In this document: positions 14,798-22,839 of the stretch, one piece after another | Position numbering within the stretch: the stretch's first letter is position 1 | How the letters are laid out: every line of letters starts with the position of its first letter | Assembly (NCBI RefSeq): GCF_049847105.1 | Contig: NZ_JBNCNS010000003.1 | Coordinates: 744,001 to 808,000, forward strand | DNA: 64,000 nucleotides | Direction of reading: 5' to 3' | Source of the DNA: Gordonia sp049847105 | Lineage (GTDB): Bacteria; Actinomycetota; Actinomycetes; Mycobacteriales; Mycobacteriaceae | Position numbers and translations under genes: made by a program | The notes under the pieces: generated by a model | Databases searched by the model: none | The model's input: the letters and a program-made list of their open reading frames with translations, nothing else | What the model was told of the DNA's origin: nothing

Positions 14798-15658
14798 ATG
14801 TCCTCCACCGCAACGAGCACGGCAACCACCACCGACAGCACCACCGGAGCCCGCGAACATGCACGCTCGCAGGCCGGCACCATCACCGACTCGATGCCGG
14901 TGGTGCCGGCCAGCGAATGGCCGAATCCGCCGGCCGACGTCGAGCCGACCCGATTGACCTGGGCCGAAACAGTTCCCGGTGGCCGCTACACGAGCAAGGT
15001 GCTGGCCCGCGGTACCCGGTTGCGCCTGCGCGACGTCACGGGCAGCGCCTGCGCGCACCTGATGCTGTGGCGCGTGGACGCTCCGTGGGAGCGGCTCAAT
15101 GTCGCCGACACCGTCAAGGTGCCGTGGCAGGCCTACGTCACCACCGGGCACCCGTTGCTCAGCGACCAGGGCCGGGTGCTCGCCACCCTCGTCGCCGACG
15201 ACAGCGCCCATCACGACGCCCTGTGCGGTACCACCACCTTGGGCTCGAACATTGCCAAGTACGGTGCCGGAGCTGCTCATTCGGACAGCCCGGCCGGGCG
15301 AGAGCTGTTCACCCTGGCCGCCGCCAAGAACGGTCTGGGCGCTGCCGACGTGGCGCCGTCGCTCTCGTTCTTCCACGGCGTCGTGGTGGAGGCCGACGGC
15401 AGTCTCACATCGAAGGGCTCGGCGGGGCTGGACAAGTCCGTCGACCTGATCCTGCATCTGCCGTGCATCGTTGCGATCGTCAACACCGCACATCCCCTCG
15501 ATCCCGCGCCGGTGTTCACGGCCGGCCCCCTCGAGGTGCTCGGTTGGCAGGCGCCCGAGGACCTGGGCAACCTGCTGTCGTCGGTCGGCTCGACCGATCC
15601 GGAATATCAGCGCGCCGTGGCGAACTCCGAAGACGCCTGGGCCGCCGCCCATTTCTGA
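14798..15658 (+). CDS. DUF1989 urea-carboxylase-associated protein 1 (CgdA/CgdB-like)
   Basis: A 286-aa DUF1989 protein. ATG 14798 has AAGGAG 11 nt upstream. Landmarks are RLTWAETVPGGRYTSKVLARG, the CAHLMLW core, and the Asn/Ser strand TTTLGSNIAKYG. Paired DUF1989 proteins are known as urea-carboxylase-associated proteins. In Pseudomonas such a pair (CgdAB) was shown to deiminate carboxyguanidine to allophanate. This gene and the next form such a pair, with the carboxylase and allophanate hydrolase downstream. Carboxyguanidine deiminase subunit is the best guess, not proven. The N-terminal 40 residues are low complexity. Confidence 0.8.
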   Translation: MSSTATSTATTTDSTTGAREHARSQAGTITDSMPVVPASEWPNPPADVEPTRLTWAETVPGGRYTSKVLARGTRLRLRDVTGSACAHLMLWRVDAPWERLNVADTVKVPWQAYVTTGHPLLSDQGRVLATLVADDSAHHDALCGTTTLGSNIAKYGAGAAHSDSPAGRELFTLAAAKNGLGAADVAPSLSFFHGVVVEADGSLTSKGSAGLDKSVDLILHLPCIVAIVNTAHPLDPAPVFTAGPLEVLGWQAPEDLGNLLSSVGSTDPEYQRAVANSEDAWAAAHF

Positions 15659-15688
15659 GCACCAGACCGACTCTGCAAGGAGAACACC

Positions 15689-16378
15689 ATGACCACCACC
15701 ATGTCTCAACGTGACGCGGCCGGCCTGGCCCTCGTGCCCGGTGCGGTGATCGACGACGCCGAAGTCGGCGAGCGTGCTCCGTGGTCCGGCGTCATCGCCG
15801 CCGGCGACGTGTTGACCATCGTCGACCTCTACGGCAACCAGGCCGTCGACACCCTCTTCTACGGCGGCCACGACCACGCGATCCGATATTCCGCGCAGGC
15901 CACCATCGCCGCACAGGGAAACATCTTCCTCACCACCGGTACGGTGATCCGCGATCAGGAATCCGCTCCGATGATGACCATCGTCGACGACGAGGTGGGT
16001 AACCACGACACGCTCGGCGGCGCCTGCTCGCAAGAGTCGAACACCTTGCGATACGGCCATCACACCAAACATCAGCATGCGTGTGTGGAGAACTTCCTCA
16101 TCGGCGGTGCGCGCCACGGCCTCGGTAAACGTGACCTCGTCGGCAACGTCAACTTCTTCATGAACGTGCCGGTCGATCCAGACGGCTCCCTCGGCATCGT
16201 GGACGGGCTGTCCGCACCCGGGAAGCGGCTCGCGCTGCGTGCCGACGTCGACACCCTGGTGCTGATCTCCAACTGCCCACAGATCAACAACCCCTGCAAC
16301 GGATTCGACCCGACCGCGGTCCGCGTCATCGTCACGCGCCCCGCAGCGAACCGGCCCCGAACAGACCCGAGGAGCTGA
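15689..16378 (+). CDS. DUF1989 urea-carboxylase-associated protein 2 (CgdA/CgdB-like)
   Basis: A 229-aa DUF1989 protein. VDLYGNQAVDTLFY, the Cys-containing GGACSQESNTLRYGHH, HQHACVENFL and NCPQINNPCNGFDPTAVRV hold the conserved Cys and His residues that probably bind metal. ATG 15689 follows AAGGAG. It is homologous to the preceding gene but shorter and richer in Cys and His, so it may be the catalytic member of a heterodimer. It is one unit with the carboxyltransferase gene 6 nt downstream. Confidence 0.84.
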   Translation: MTTTMSQRDAAGLALVPGAVIDDAEVGERAPWSGVIAAGDVLTIVDLYGNQAVDTLFYGGHDHAIRYSAQATIAAQGNIFLTTGTVIRDQESAPMMTIVDDEVGNHDTLGGACSQESNTLRYGHHTKHQHACVENFLIGGARHGLGKRDLVGNVNFFMNVPVDPDGSLGIVDGLSAPGKRLALRADVDTLVLISNCPQINNPCNGFDPTAVRVIVTRPAANRPRTDPRS

Positions 16379-16384
16379 CTCCCC

Positions 16385-18439
16385 ATGGCCACCATCACCG
16401 TTCTCCGCGCGGGGCCGCTCACCACCATCCAGGACTGGCCCGGCCGGGTCGGCTACTGGAAGGTCGGTGTGCCGCCGTCGGGACCGATGGACGACCTCTC
16501 GTTCCGGCTCGCCAACCAGGCGGTGGGCAATCCCGCGCACGCGGCAGCGCTCGAAGCCACCATGATGGGCCCCGCCCTGCGCTTCACGGAAGCGGCGTCG
16601 GTGGCGGTCACCGGTGCGCCCGTGGTGGTCACCGTCAATGGATCGATTGTGCCGCAATGGGTGCCGATCACCGTCGAGGACGGCGATGTCCTCGACGTCG
16701 GTGCGACGGCCGATCTGGGCATGCGCGTCTACATCGCCGTCTCCGGTGGGGTCGACGCCGAGGACTATCTGGGTAGCAAGTCGACCTTCACTCTCGGGCG
16801 GTTCGGCGGTCACGACGGTCGCAAGCTCGGCGACGGCGATGAACTGGTGCGGGCGGAACTGCCCATCGGCACGGCCCGGCGCGTCCTCGGTGACGAGCAG
16901 CCGGCGTTCACCAACAGGTGGCAACTCGGCGTCACCGTGGGACCGCACAGTGCGCCGGAGTTCTTGACCGCCGACGACATCGAGGACCTGTTCGACACGG
17001 CCTACGAGGTGCATTTCAACTCCGACCGCACCGGTATCCGGCTGATGGGCCCGAAGCCGCGGTGGGCTCGAACCGACGGCGGTGAGGCGGGACTGCACCC
17101 CTCCAACATCCACGACAACGCCTACTCCGTCGGCGCACTGGACTTCACCGGCGACACGCCGATCCTGCTCGGACCGGACGGGCCGAGCCTCGGTGGCTTC
17201 GTCTGCCCGGTCACCGTCGTGACAGCTCAGCGCTGGAAGCTCGGTCAGCTCAAGCCCGGTGACACGGTGAAGTTCGTCCCGGTGCGCAGCGATCGGACCG
17301 CGTCGCCGTCGGAGACCGGGCTGGGACGCCGCGCGTGCTTTGTGGATGTCCTCTCCTCAGGCGGGGATCCGGACGGTGGCATCCTCGGTTCCACCACCAC
17401 CGCGGACGGCTCCACCTCCGTCACCTACCGCCGAAGCGGGGACGACAACATCCTCGTCGAGTATGGCGACATGCACCTCGATCTCGCCTTGCGCGCCCGG
17501 GTGCATGCGCTGAGTGAGCGGATCGACGCCGAGCGTCCGGCCGGACTCATCGACCTCACGCCGGGAATACGGTCGCTGCAGGTCAAGGCGGACCCCGATG
17601 TGTGGTCGCAAGAGCGAATGCTTGCCTGGCTCAACGAATGTGAGAGCCAATTGCCGGCTGCGGAGGACCTCGTGGTCCCGAGCCGGACCGTCCATCTGCC
17701 GCTGTCCTGGGACGACCCGGCCACCCGCGAGGCCATCGAGCGATACATGCTCGGTGTTCGTTCCGATGCACCGTGGTGTCCGTGGAACATCGAGTTCATC
17801 CGCCGCATGAACGGTCTGGAGTCCGTGGACGACGTCCACGAGATCGTGTTCGACGCGAGCTACCTGGTGCTGGGCCTGGGTGATGTCTACCTCGGCGCAC
17901 CGGTCGCCGTGCCGCTTGATCCGCGTCATCGCCTGGTGACGACGAAATACAACCCGGCGCGCACCTGGACACCCGAGAACGCCGTCGGCATCGGCGGCGC
18001 CTACATGTGCATCTACGGCATGGAGGGACCGGGCGGATATCAGTTCGTCGGCCGCACCACACAGGTGTGGAACCACCGGTATCCGTCGCCGGTGCCGGGC
18101 TTCGACCCGGAGCACCCCTGGCTGCTCCGGTTCTTCGACCAGATCCGTTGGTACCCGGTGAGTTCGGACGAACTCCTCGACATGAGGGCAGACGTCGCGG
18201 CCGGCCGCGGCGACAGCGTGCGGATCTCCGACGGCTCCTTCTCGCTCGCCGAACACCAACAGTTCCTCGACGAGAACGCCACCGACATCGCCACGAGGCG
18301 TGCCACGATGGAAGCCGCGCGTGCCGAGGAGCGCGAACGTTGGTCGCGTCAGGGTGAGTTCGCGAATATCCCGGCGGATGACGCACTGGCGGACGCCGTG
18401 GGGCAAGGGGAGGTCGCAGAAGAGGGGAAGGTCGCATGA
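16385..18439 (+). CDS. urea/guanidine carboxylase-type carboxyltransferase (AHS2-AHS1), lacking biotin domains
   Basis: A 684-aa protein. Residues 1 to about 310 are the AHS2/KipA-type domain (AGPLTTIQDWPGRVGYWKVG, GVPPSGPMDDLSFRLAN), and about 350-570 the AHS1/KipI-type domain (RRSGDDNILVEYGD, GRTTQVWN). The tail to about 660 (HPWLLRFFDQIRWYPVSSDE) matches the segment that follows AHS1 in urea carboxylase. A full urea carboxylase of about 1200 aa also has an N-terminal biotin carboxylase and a C-terminal biotinyl domain with an MKM motif. Both are absent: the protein starts at AHS2 and ends just where the biotinyl domain would begin. The stop overlaps the next ATG. A 5-oxoprolinase PxpBC fusion is the alternative, but no pxpA is present. 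Confidence 0.85.
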   Translation: MATITVLRAGPLTTIQDWPGRVGYWKVGVPPSGPMDDLSFRLANQAVGNPAHAAALEATMMGPALRFTEAASVAVTGAPVVVTVNGSIVPQWVPITVEDGDVLDVGATADLGMRVYIAVSGGVDAEDYLGSKSTFTLGRFGGHDGRKLGDGDELVRAELPIGTARRVLGDEQPAFTNRWQLGVTVGPHSAPEFLTADDIEDLFDTAYEVHFNSDRTGIRLMGPKPRWARTDGGEAGLHPSNIHDNAYSVGALDFTGDTPILLGPDGPSLGGFVCPVTVVTAQRWKLGQLKPGDTVKFVPVRSDRTASPSETGLGRRACFVDVLSSGGDPDGGILGSTTTADGSTSVTYRRSGDDNILVEYGDMHLDLALRARVHALSERIDAERPAGLIDLTPGIRSLQVKADPDVWSQERMLAWLNECESQLPAAEDLVVPSRTVHLPLSWDDPATREAIERYMLGVRSDAPWCPWNIEFIRRMNGLESVDDVHEIVFDASYLVLGLGDVYLGAPVAVPLDPRHRLVTTKYNPARTWTPENAVGIGGAYMCIYGMEGPGGYQFVGRTTQVWNHRYPSPVPGFDPEHPWLLRFFDQIRWYPVSSDELLDMRADVAAGRGDSVRISDGSFSLAEHQQFLDENATDIATRRATMEAARAEERERWSRQGEFANIPADDALADAVGQGEVAEEGKVA

Positions 18440-20100
18440 GCAGGATCATCGACATCTATCGGCGCATCGACGAGGCCGACCGTCCGGAGGTGTTCATCGC
18501 CCTTCGTCCCCGCGACGAGGTGCAGGCCGAGCATCAGGACTCGCTGACGGCCGGCGGGCCGCTGGCGGGAATCGTGCTCGCGGTCAAGGACAATGTCGAT
18601 GTGGCCGGGCTCTCCACCACCGCCGCGTGCCCCGACTATGCCCACGTGCCGTCGGCCGATGCCCCGGCCGTTGCCGCGCTGCGTGCCGCTGGGGCGGTGG
18701 TGATCGGCAAGACCAACCTCGACCAGTTCGCCACCGGACTCGTCGGAACTCGGAGTCCGTATGGAGCCGTTCGGGATTCACGACGACCCGACCGGATCTC
18801 GGGCGGGTCGAGCTCCGGTTCGGCGGTCGCCGTGGCCCTGGAATTCGCCGACATCGCGATCGGCACCGACACGGCGGGGTCGGGGCGGGTTCCCGCCGGC
18901 CTGCAGGGAATCGTCGGGGTCAAGCCGACCTTGGGCGTGGTCTCGACCGACGGCGTGGTGCCCGCCTGCACGAGTTACGACACGGCGACCATCTTCGCGG
19001 CGGACCTCGACCTCGCGAATCGGGCGATGGCCGTGATGGCGACCGCGCAGGGACCGCGACCGTTCGGCCCGGCCACCCGACTGGCCGCCACCGAGCAGCC
19101 GACCGTCGCGGTACCCGCAGATCTGCCCGAACTCGACGACGCGTGGCGCGATGCCTTCGGTGCGGCGGTCGGCCGTGCCGAGTCCGCGGGCCTACGGATC
19201 AAGCCCATCGACCTCGGACCGTTCCTCGCCGCGGCGAAGTTGCTGTACGAGGATGCCCTGGTCGCCGAACGATACGACGCGGTCGGACAGTTCATCGACG
19301 CCGCCGGAACCGAGTCCGGGCTGGACCCTGTGGTGGCCGGGATCATCAGCGGTGCAAAGCGATTCGGTGCGGTGGATCTCCTGCGCGCCCGCCGTCGTCT
19401 CGCGGAGCTCCGCACTGAGGCGATGGCGGAGTGGGGTGATGCGGATGCCCTCCTGGTGCCGACGGCGCCGATGCACCCGACCCTGGCCGAGGTGGACGCG
19501 GACCCGATCGGGGTGAACTCCCGGATGGGCACCTACACGAACTTCGGTAACCTCTTCGACCTGTGTGGTCTCGCCATACCGGCCGGGCAGGTCGACGAGA
19601 CCGGCGGTACCCGTGCGCAATTCGGGGTCACATTACTGGGGCGTGCACACGACGATGCGGTGATCACCGATCTCGCACGCCGGTTTCTCGACGGCACCGC
19701 CGATGCCGCTCCGGCGGCGTGGCCCGAGGCGGGTGGTGCCCTGGCAACCGAGCTCGCGGTGTTCGGTGCGCACATGCGCGGCGGCCCGTTGACCCACGAA
19801 CTCTCCGACCGGGGAGCGCGGTGGTCGGGTGAGGTGTGGACCGCGCCGGACTACCGCCTCGTTGCGCTCGACACCACCCCCGCAAAGCCGGGCCTCATCC
19901 GCGACCCCGAGCGCGGCCGGTCCATCCAGGGGGAGGTGTGGACGCTCTCGCCGACAGCGTTGGGGGAGTTCCTCGCCGCGCTGCCGGCCCCGATGATGCT
20001 GGGCGGCGTCGAACTCTCCGACGGCCGATGGGTGGTCGGATTCGGCTGTGCTGCGGACGCCGGCGAACACGGTGAGCGGCTGGATCGCACACGCTGGTGA
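18436..20100 (+). CDS. atzF: allophanate hydrolase (amidase-signature family)
   Basis: Hydrolyses allophanate to CO2 and ammonia. The product is 554 aa. The amidase triad is Lys51 (AVKDNVD), Ser125 (SGGSSSGSA) and Ser149 (GTDTAGSGRVPA), with the same 74- and 24-residue spacing as Lys91/Ser165/Ser189 of AtzF. After about residue 440 a separate C-terminal domain follows (AVFGAHMRGGPLTHEL...), as in two-domain allophanate hydrolases. ATG 18436 overlaps the preceding stop. It is the last step of the operon and the best evidence that the cluster produces allophanate. Confidence 0.92.
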   Translation: MSRIIDIYRRIDEADRPEVFIALRPRDEVQAEHQDSLTAGGPLAGIVLAVKDNVDVAGLSTTAACPDYAHVPSADAPAVAALRAAGAVVIGKTNLDQFATGLVGTRSPYGAVRDSRRPDRISGGSSSGSAVAVALEFADIAIGTDTAGSGRVPAGLQGIVGVKPTLGVVSTDGVVPACTSYDTATIFAADLDLANRAMAVMATAQGPRPFGPATRLAATEQPTVAVPADLPELDDAWRDAFGAAVGRAESAGLRIKPIDLGPFLAAAKLLYEDALVAERYDAVGQFIDAAGTESGLDPVVAGIISGAKRFGAVDLLRARRRLAELRTEAMAEWGDADALLVPTAPMHPTLAEVDADPIGVNSRMGTYTNFGNLFDLCGLAIPAGQVDETGGTRAQFGVTLLGRAHDDAVITDLARRFLDGTADAAPAAWPEAGGALATELAVFGAHMRGGPLTHELSDRGARWSGEVWTAPDYRLVALDTTPAKPGLIRDPERGRSIQGEVWTLSPTALGEFLAALPAPMMLGGVELSDGRWVVGFGCAADAGEHGERLDRTRW

Positions 20101-20169
20101 CCGTGGGTGGTTCCGAGGCCGCGTCCAGGGACGGGCCGCGCCGCCTCAGCGTCGGTCCCGCGGCAGGCG

Positions 20170-20205
20170 TCGCTCTCGTGGTTACAGTCGCTCTCGTGGT
20201 TACAG
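20170..20205. repeat. 18-bp perfect tandem duplication upstream of a small membrane protein gene
   Basis: TCGCTCTCGTGGTTACAG occurs twice back to back (20170-20187 and 20188-20205), 47 nt before the small gene. It could be a duplicated activator site or a recent slippage event. Confidence 0.7.
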
Positions 20206-20251
20206 TGGAGACAACCTCAGCGTCACCCGTTCCGCTCACCAAGGAGGAGCC

Positions 20252-20446
20252 ATGGCGGTAGATCCGGCGAAGAGCAAAGCGGTCTCCCAAGTCGTCCGTC
20301 AGCACCCGGGCATGAGTCTCGTCGCGGTCTCCCCCGGCATCGTGGTGTTCCTCCTCGTCGGGTTCCTGCTGAACTGGCCGCTCGCCATCCTGCTGGGCCT
20401 GGTGGGTGCCGGTGCCGGCTACTACTTTCTGACCCGTCGGAAGTAG
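20252..20446 (+). CDS. small two-helix membrane protein
   Basis: A 64-aa protein from ATG 20252, with a strong AAGGAGGAG site 5 nt upstream. After a polar, basic start (MAVDPAKSKAVSQVVRQHPG) there are two hydrophobic segments (VVFLLVGFLLNW and AILLGLVGAGAGYYFL) and a TRRK tail, giving a helical hairpin with cytoplasmic ends. The function is unknown. Expression should be efficient given the ribosome site. It lies 13 nt upstream of the S4-domain fusion gene. Confidence 0.68.
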   Translation: MAVDPAKSKAVSQVVRQHPGMSLVAVSPGIVVFLLVGFLLNWPLAILLGLVGAGAGYYFLTRRK

Positions 20447-20459
20447 ACCCCGAGGAGCG

Positions 20460-21356
20460 ATGACCACACGCGTCGACAGCTGGATCTGGGCGATCCGGCT
20501 CACCAAGACCCGGTCAGCGGCCGGTGCGGCATGCCGTGGCGGACATGTGCGGGTGAACGGTGCCACCGCGAAGCCGGCGCAGCCCGTCGCGATCGGTGAC
20601 GAAGTCCGGGTGCGCCTGAACGGCCACGAGCGGGTCGTCGAGGTCACCAAGCTGATCGGCAAACGTGTGTCCGCGCCTGCCGCGGCCGAGTGCTACATCG
20701 ACCGCAGCCCGCCGCCGCCTCCGCGCGAGGTCGTCGCGAGCCAGCCGCGGCGGGATCGCGGTGCCGGGCGACCGACCAAGCGAGAACGACGCGAACTCGA
20801 CCGACTGCGGATGCACGGTGGCCTGCTGGTCTCTCTGGCCCTCGTGCTGGTCGTGGCCCTCGCCGGCTGCTCGGATGACTCCGACGATCCGGCGGCACCG
20901 ACGACTGCGGACGCGCCGGGCAAGGCCGGTGCGGGCCCGTTCTTCGGCGCGTGCGGGGGCGTCACGACCGAAGAGGTCACCCGGATCACCAAGTTCGCCG
21001 GTCTGGCCAACACCGTGAACAATCCGTCGGTCTGCGAGTGGGACAGCAGCAACGACCGCACCGGGCCGGTCGCGTCGTTCAACTGGTATCGCGGGTCGCC
21101 GATCGGTCGCGAACGGGCCACCGAGCAGCTGTCGCGCGAGTCCACCAAGGACATCGACATCGACGGGCACAAGGGATTCATCGCATCCGATGCCGGGATC
21201 TGCGAGATCGGTATCGCCTTCGGCGCCGACTTCTTCGAATGGTCGGTGAGCGCGGGAACGCAGGCGCTCGGAAGTGCACAGCCGCCGCCCGCGACAGATC
21301 AGATCTGCGAGTCGACCCGCGAACTCTCCCGACTCTCGATCGAGCGTGCATCATGA
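20460..21356 (+). CDS. in-frame fusion of an S4 RNA-binding (Hsp15-like) protein and a DUF3558 lipoprotein
   Basis: A single 298-aa frame holds two unrelated proteins. Residues 1-117 are an S4-domain protein of the Hsp15/RqcH-pathway type (RVDSWIWAIRLTKTRSAA, GGHVRVNGATAKPAQPV), ending in the usual basic tail GRPTKRERRELDRLR. From Met118 (ATG 20811) a lipoprotein signal (LLVSLALVLVVALAGC) and a DUF3558 domain follow without a stop codon. No Shine-Dalgarno precedes ATG 20811. Either the stop of the S4 gene has been lost, giving a membrane-anchored S4 protein, or internal initiation at 20811 makes the lipoprotein separately. The stop overlaps the ATG of a second DUF3558 gene. Confidence 0.8.
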   Translation: MTTRVDSWIWAIRLTKTRSAAGAACRGGHVRVNGATAKPAQPVAIGDEVRVRLNGHERVVEVTKLIGKRVSAPAAAECYIDRSPPPPPREVVASQPRRDRGAGRPTKRERRELDRLRMHGGLLVSLALVLVVALAGCSDDSDDPAAPTTADAPGKAGAGPFFGACGGVTTEEVTRITKFAGLANTVNNPSVCEWDSSNDRTGPVASFNWYRGSPIGRERATEQLSRESTKDIDIDGHKGFIASDAGICEIGIAFGADFFEWSVSAGTQALGSAQPPPATDQICESTRELSRLSIERAS

Positions 21357-21901
21357 AACGGCTGCTCACTCTGATCGCAGTGCTGTTGCTGGTCCTCGGC
21401 CTCGGGACCGCGTGCGCCCGCGACATCGACGGCGAGCCCGTGGCAGTCGGCGCCGCCGACAACGAGCAGCAGGGACACGTCGACACCGATCAGTACGACA
21501 AGCTGCTTCTCGAATGCGAGGTCCTCTCGACGGCACAGATCGCGCAGGCGGTCGGCGGAAGCGTCGCCCGCGGCACCTTCAACGGGGCGATCTGCCGTTG
21601 GCTCGTCGAGGGCGCCACCTCGGCGAGTGTCACCTTCAACTGGTTCGAGTGGGGAGACCCGAACGTCGAGAAGCAGACCGCCAAGAAGCTCGGTTACGAG
21701 ACCGAGAACATCAAGGTGGCCAGCCAGGCGGCGTTCACCCAACGGGATCCGAAACGACCCGCGGTCTGCGGGGTCACCGCGCGCGCCCCGAGCCGCGGTG
21801 TCTTCACGTGGTGGGTCGAACCGCGGACGGCAGCGGTCCCCGCGGACCCGTGTGCAGCGCCGATCAAACTGATGGAGCTGCTCCTCAGCGGCGGCCAGTA
21901 G
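21353..21901 (+). CDS. DUF3558-type lipoprotein
   Basis: A 182-aa lipoprotein. The signal is MKRLLTLIAVLLLVLGLGT with the lipobox GTAC (Cys21), so it is lipidated and outward facing. Mature Cys residues (LECEVLS, AICRWL, AVCGVT, DPCAAP) are placed as in DUF3558 proteins, which are typical of Mycobacteriales envelopes. It is homologous to the C-terminal half of the preceding fusion (CEWDSSN / CRWLVEG; FNWYRG / FNWFEWG) and overlaps it by 4 nt, so the two arose by tandem duplication. The function is unknown. Confidence 0.78.
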   Translation: MKRLLTLIAVLLLVLGLGTACARDIDGEPVAVGAADNEQQGHVDTDQYDKLLLECEVLSTAQIAQAVGGSVARGTFNGAICRWLVEGATSASVTFNWFEWGDPNVEKQTAKKLGYETENIKVASQAAFTQRDPKRPAVCGVTARAPSRGVFTWWVEPRTAAVPADPCAAPIKLMELLLSGGQ

Positions 21902-21909
21902 TCAGTCGG

Positions 21910-22740
21910 TCACACGCTCGGCATCTTCGACACCGACACCGTCGCCGCGACCGCCGGTCCGTCGTCACCCGGGATCAGCATCCACACCAGGAGGCGTTCC
22001 GGTTCCCGCACCCTGCGCAGAGTGATCGGCACGCCCGGCACGATCGGCCGCAGATACTCGATGACAGCGCGGTGCGGACCGTCCACCAGGTCGGGATGAG
22101 CGACGAGTTCATCCTCGATCGCCTCCAGGTAGGCCGCGTTGTTGAGGTGCTTGAACGGGTCGAAATCGGTGATGCGCAGCACGTGCTCGCGGTCCTCGAG
22201 CTCGATCGACGACGGGTCGGGCGCCTTGTCGGGATTCATGGACTTCCAGCGCAGCCGATGTTCGTCGGTCATCTCGGACAGCATCTCGAGCATCTCGTCG
22301 GTGATCCTCGACGGCATCCCCTGATCGTTCACATTGATCCAGAACGCCTCGGTCTCGATGAGTCCCGGTTCGCGCTCATCGGGGTTGAAGCGGTTGGTCT
22401 CGTGATCGGCGGTGAGGCGCACGCGCATGTTGGTCCAGCGTGTGGACAGTGCCCCGCACCAGCGCTGCGCGGTCACCGCGGCCGGCCAGGTGAACGGGCG
22501 GATCACGTCGATCACGGTCCGCCGGACGATCCAGAACGGATCGGAGGCGCCGTAGTCGGTGGCCTCGATGTTGTCGTTGGCGACATCTTGCAGGTAGCGG
22601 GCCACGGCATCGAGCCGTACGCGCATATCCTGATCCACGTCTCCGGTTCGGACGCGATAGTCGGCCTCGAAGTATCGAGCTCCCTCCTTGCGATCCGGCA
22701 ATGGTTCGAACGTTGTTCCCGCTGCTTGCGAGGTGCTCAC
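21910..22740 (-). CDS. acyl-ACP thioesterase-like double-hotdog protein
   Basis: A 276-aa protein with two hotdog domains, resembling the acyl-ACP thioesterase family (FatA/FatB-like; Rv2001 in M. tuberculosis). The first half has FEADYRVRTGDVDQDMRVR and YLQDVANDNIEATDYG, with the long hotdog helix. The second has DFDPFKHLNNAAYLEAIED, where Asn and His are placed as catalytic residues. I chose GTG 22740; a GTG 21 nt upstream is possible. It is divergent from fprB across a 99-nt region with a KstR-type box and an AT-rich palindrome. Confidence 0.78.
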   Translation of the reverse strand: MSTSQAAGTTFEPLPDRKEGARYFEADYRVRTGDVDQDMRVRLDAVARYLQDVANDNIEATDYGASDPFWIVRRTVIDVIRPFTWPAAVTAQRWCGALSTRWTNMRVRLTADHETNRFNPDEREPGLIETEAFWINVNDQGMPSRITDEMLEMLSEMTDEHRLRWKSMNPDKAPDPSSIELEDREHVLRITDFDPFKHLNNAAYLEAIEDELVAHPDLVDGPHRAVIEYLRPIVPGVPITLRRVREPERLLVWMLIPGDDGPAVAATVSVSKMPSV

Positions 22741-22763
22741 TCGGTCCCTACTTTCAGCCACCG

Positions 22764-22784
22764 GTATCTTTACAGTTAAGATAC
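22764..22784. promoter_or_regulatory. AT-rich inverted repeat in the thioesterase/fprB intergenic region
   Basis: GTATCTT-TACAGTT-AAGATAC has perfect 7-bp arms and lies 23 nt upstream of the thioesterase start. It is a likely operator for that gene, separate from the KstR-type box. The regulator is unknown. Confidence 0.5.
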
Positions 22785-22799
22785 GCAGGACGAGAAAAC

Positions 22800-22813
22800 T
22801 AGAACACGTTCCA
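22800..22813. promoter_or_regulatory. KstR-type operator upstream of fprB
   Basis: TAGAACACGTTCCA matches every fixed position of the established KstR consensus TNNAACNNGTTNNA. It lies 27 nt upstream of the fprB ATG and 60 nt upstream of the thioesterase start. KstR represses cholesterol-catabolic genes until a sterol-derived CoA ester binds it. Confidence 0.75.
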
Positions 22814-22839
22814 CGTGTTGGATTACGAGGAAACAGCAG

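Noticed and set aside
14711..17113. 800-codon minus-strand frame opposite the DUF1989 genes
   Set aside because: It is antisense to three recognised genes and rich in Arg/Gly/His/Val with no domain, so it is a shadow frame.
16385..18439. 5-oxoprolinase subunits PxpB-PxpC fused in reverse order
   Set aside because: AHS1/AHS2 domains also occur in 5-oxoprolinase, but there is no PxpA (LamB/YcsF) gene. The post-AHS1 tail is of urea-carboxylase type and the neighbours are DUF1989 and allophanate hydrolase.
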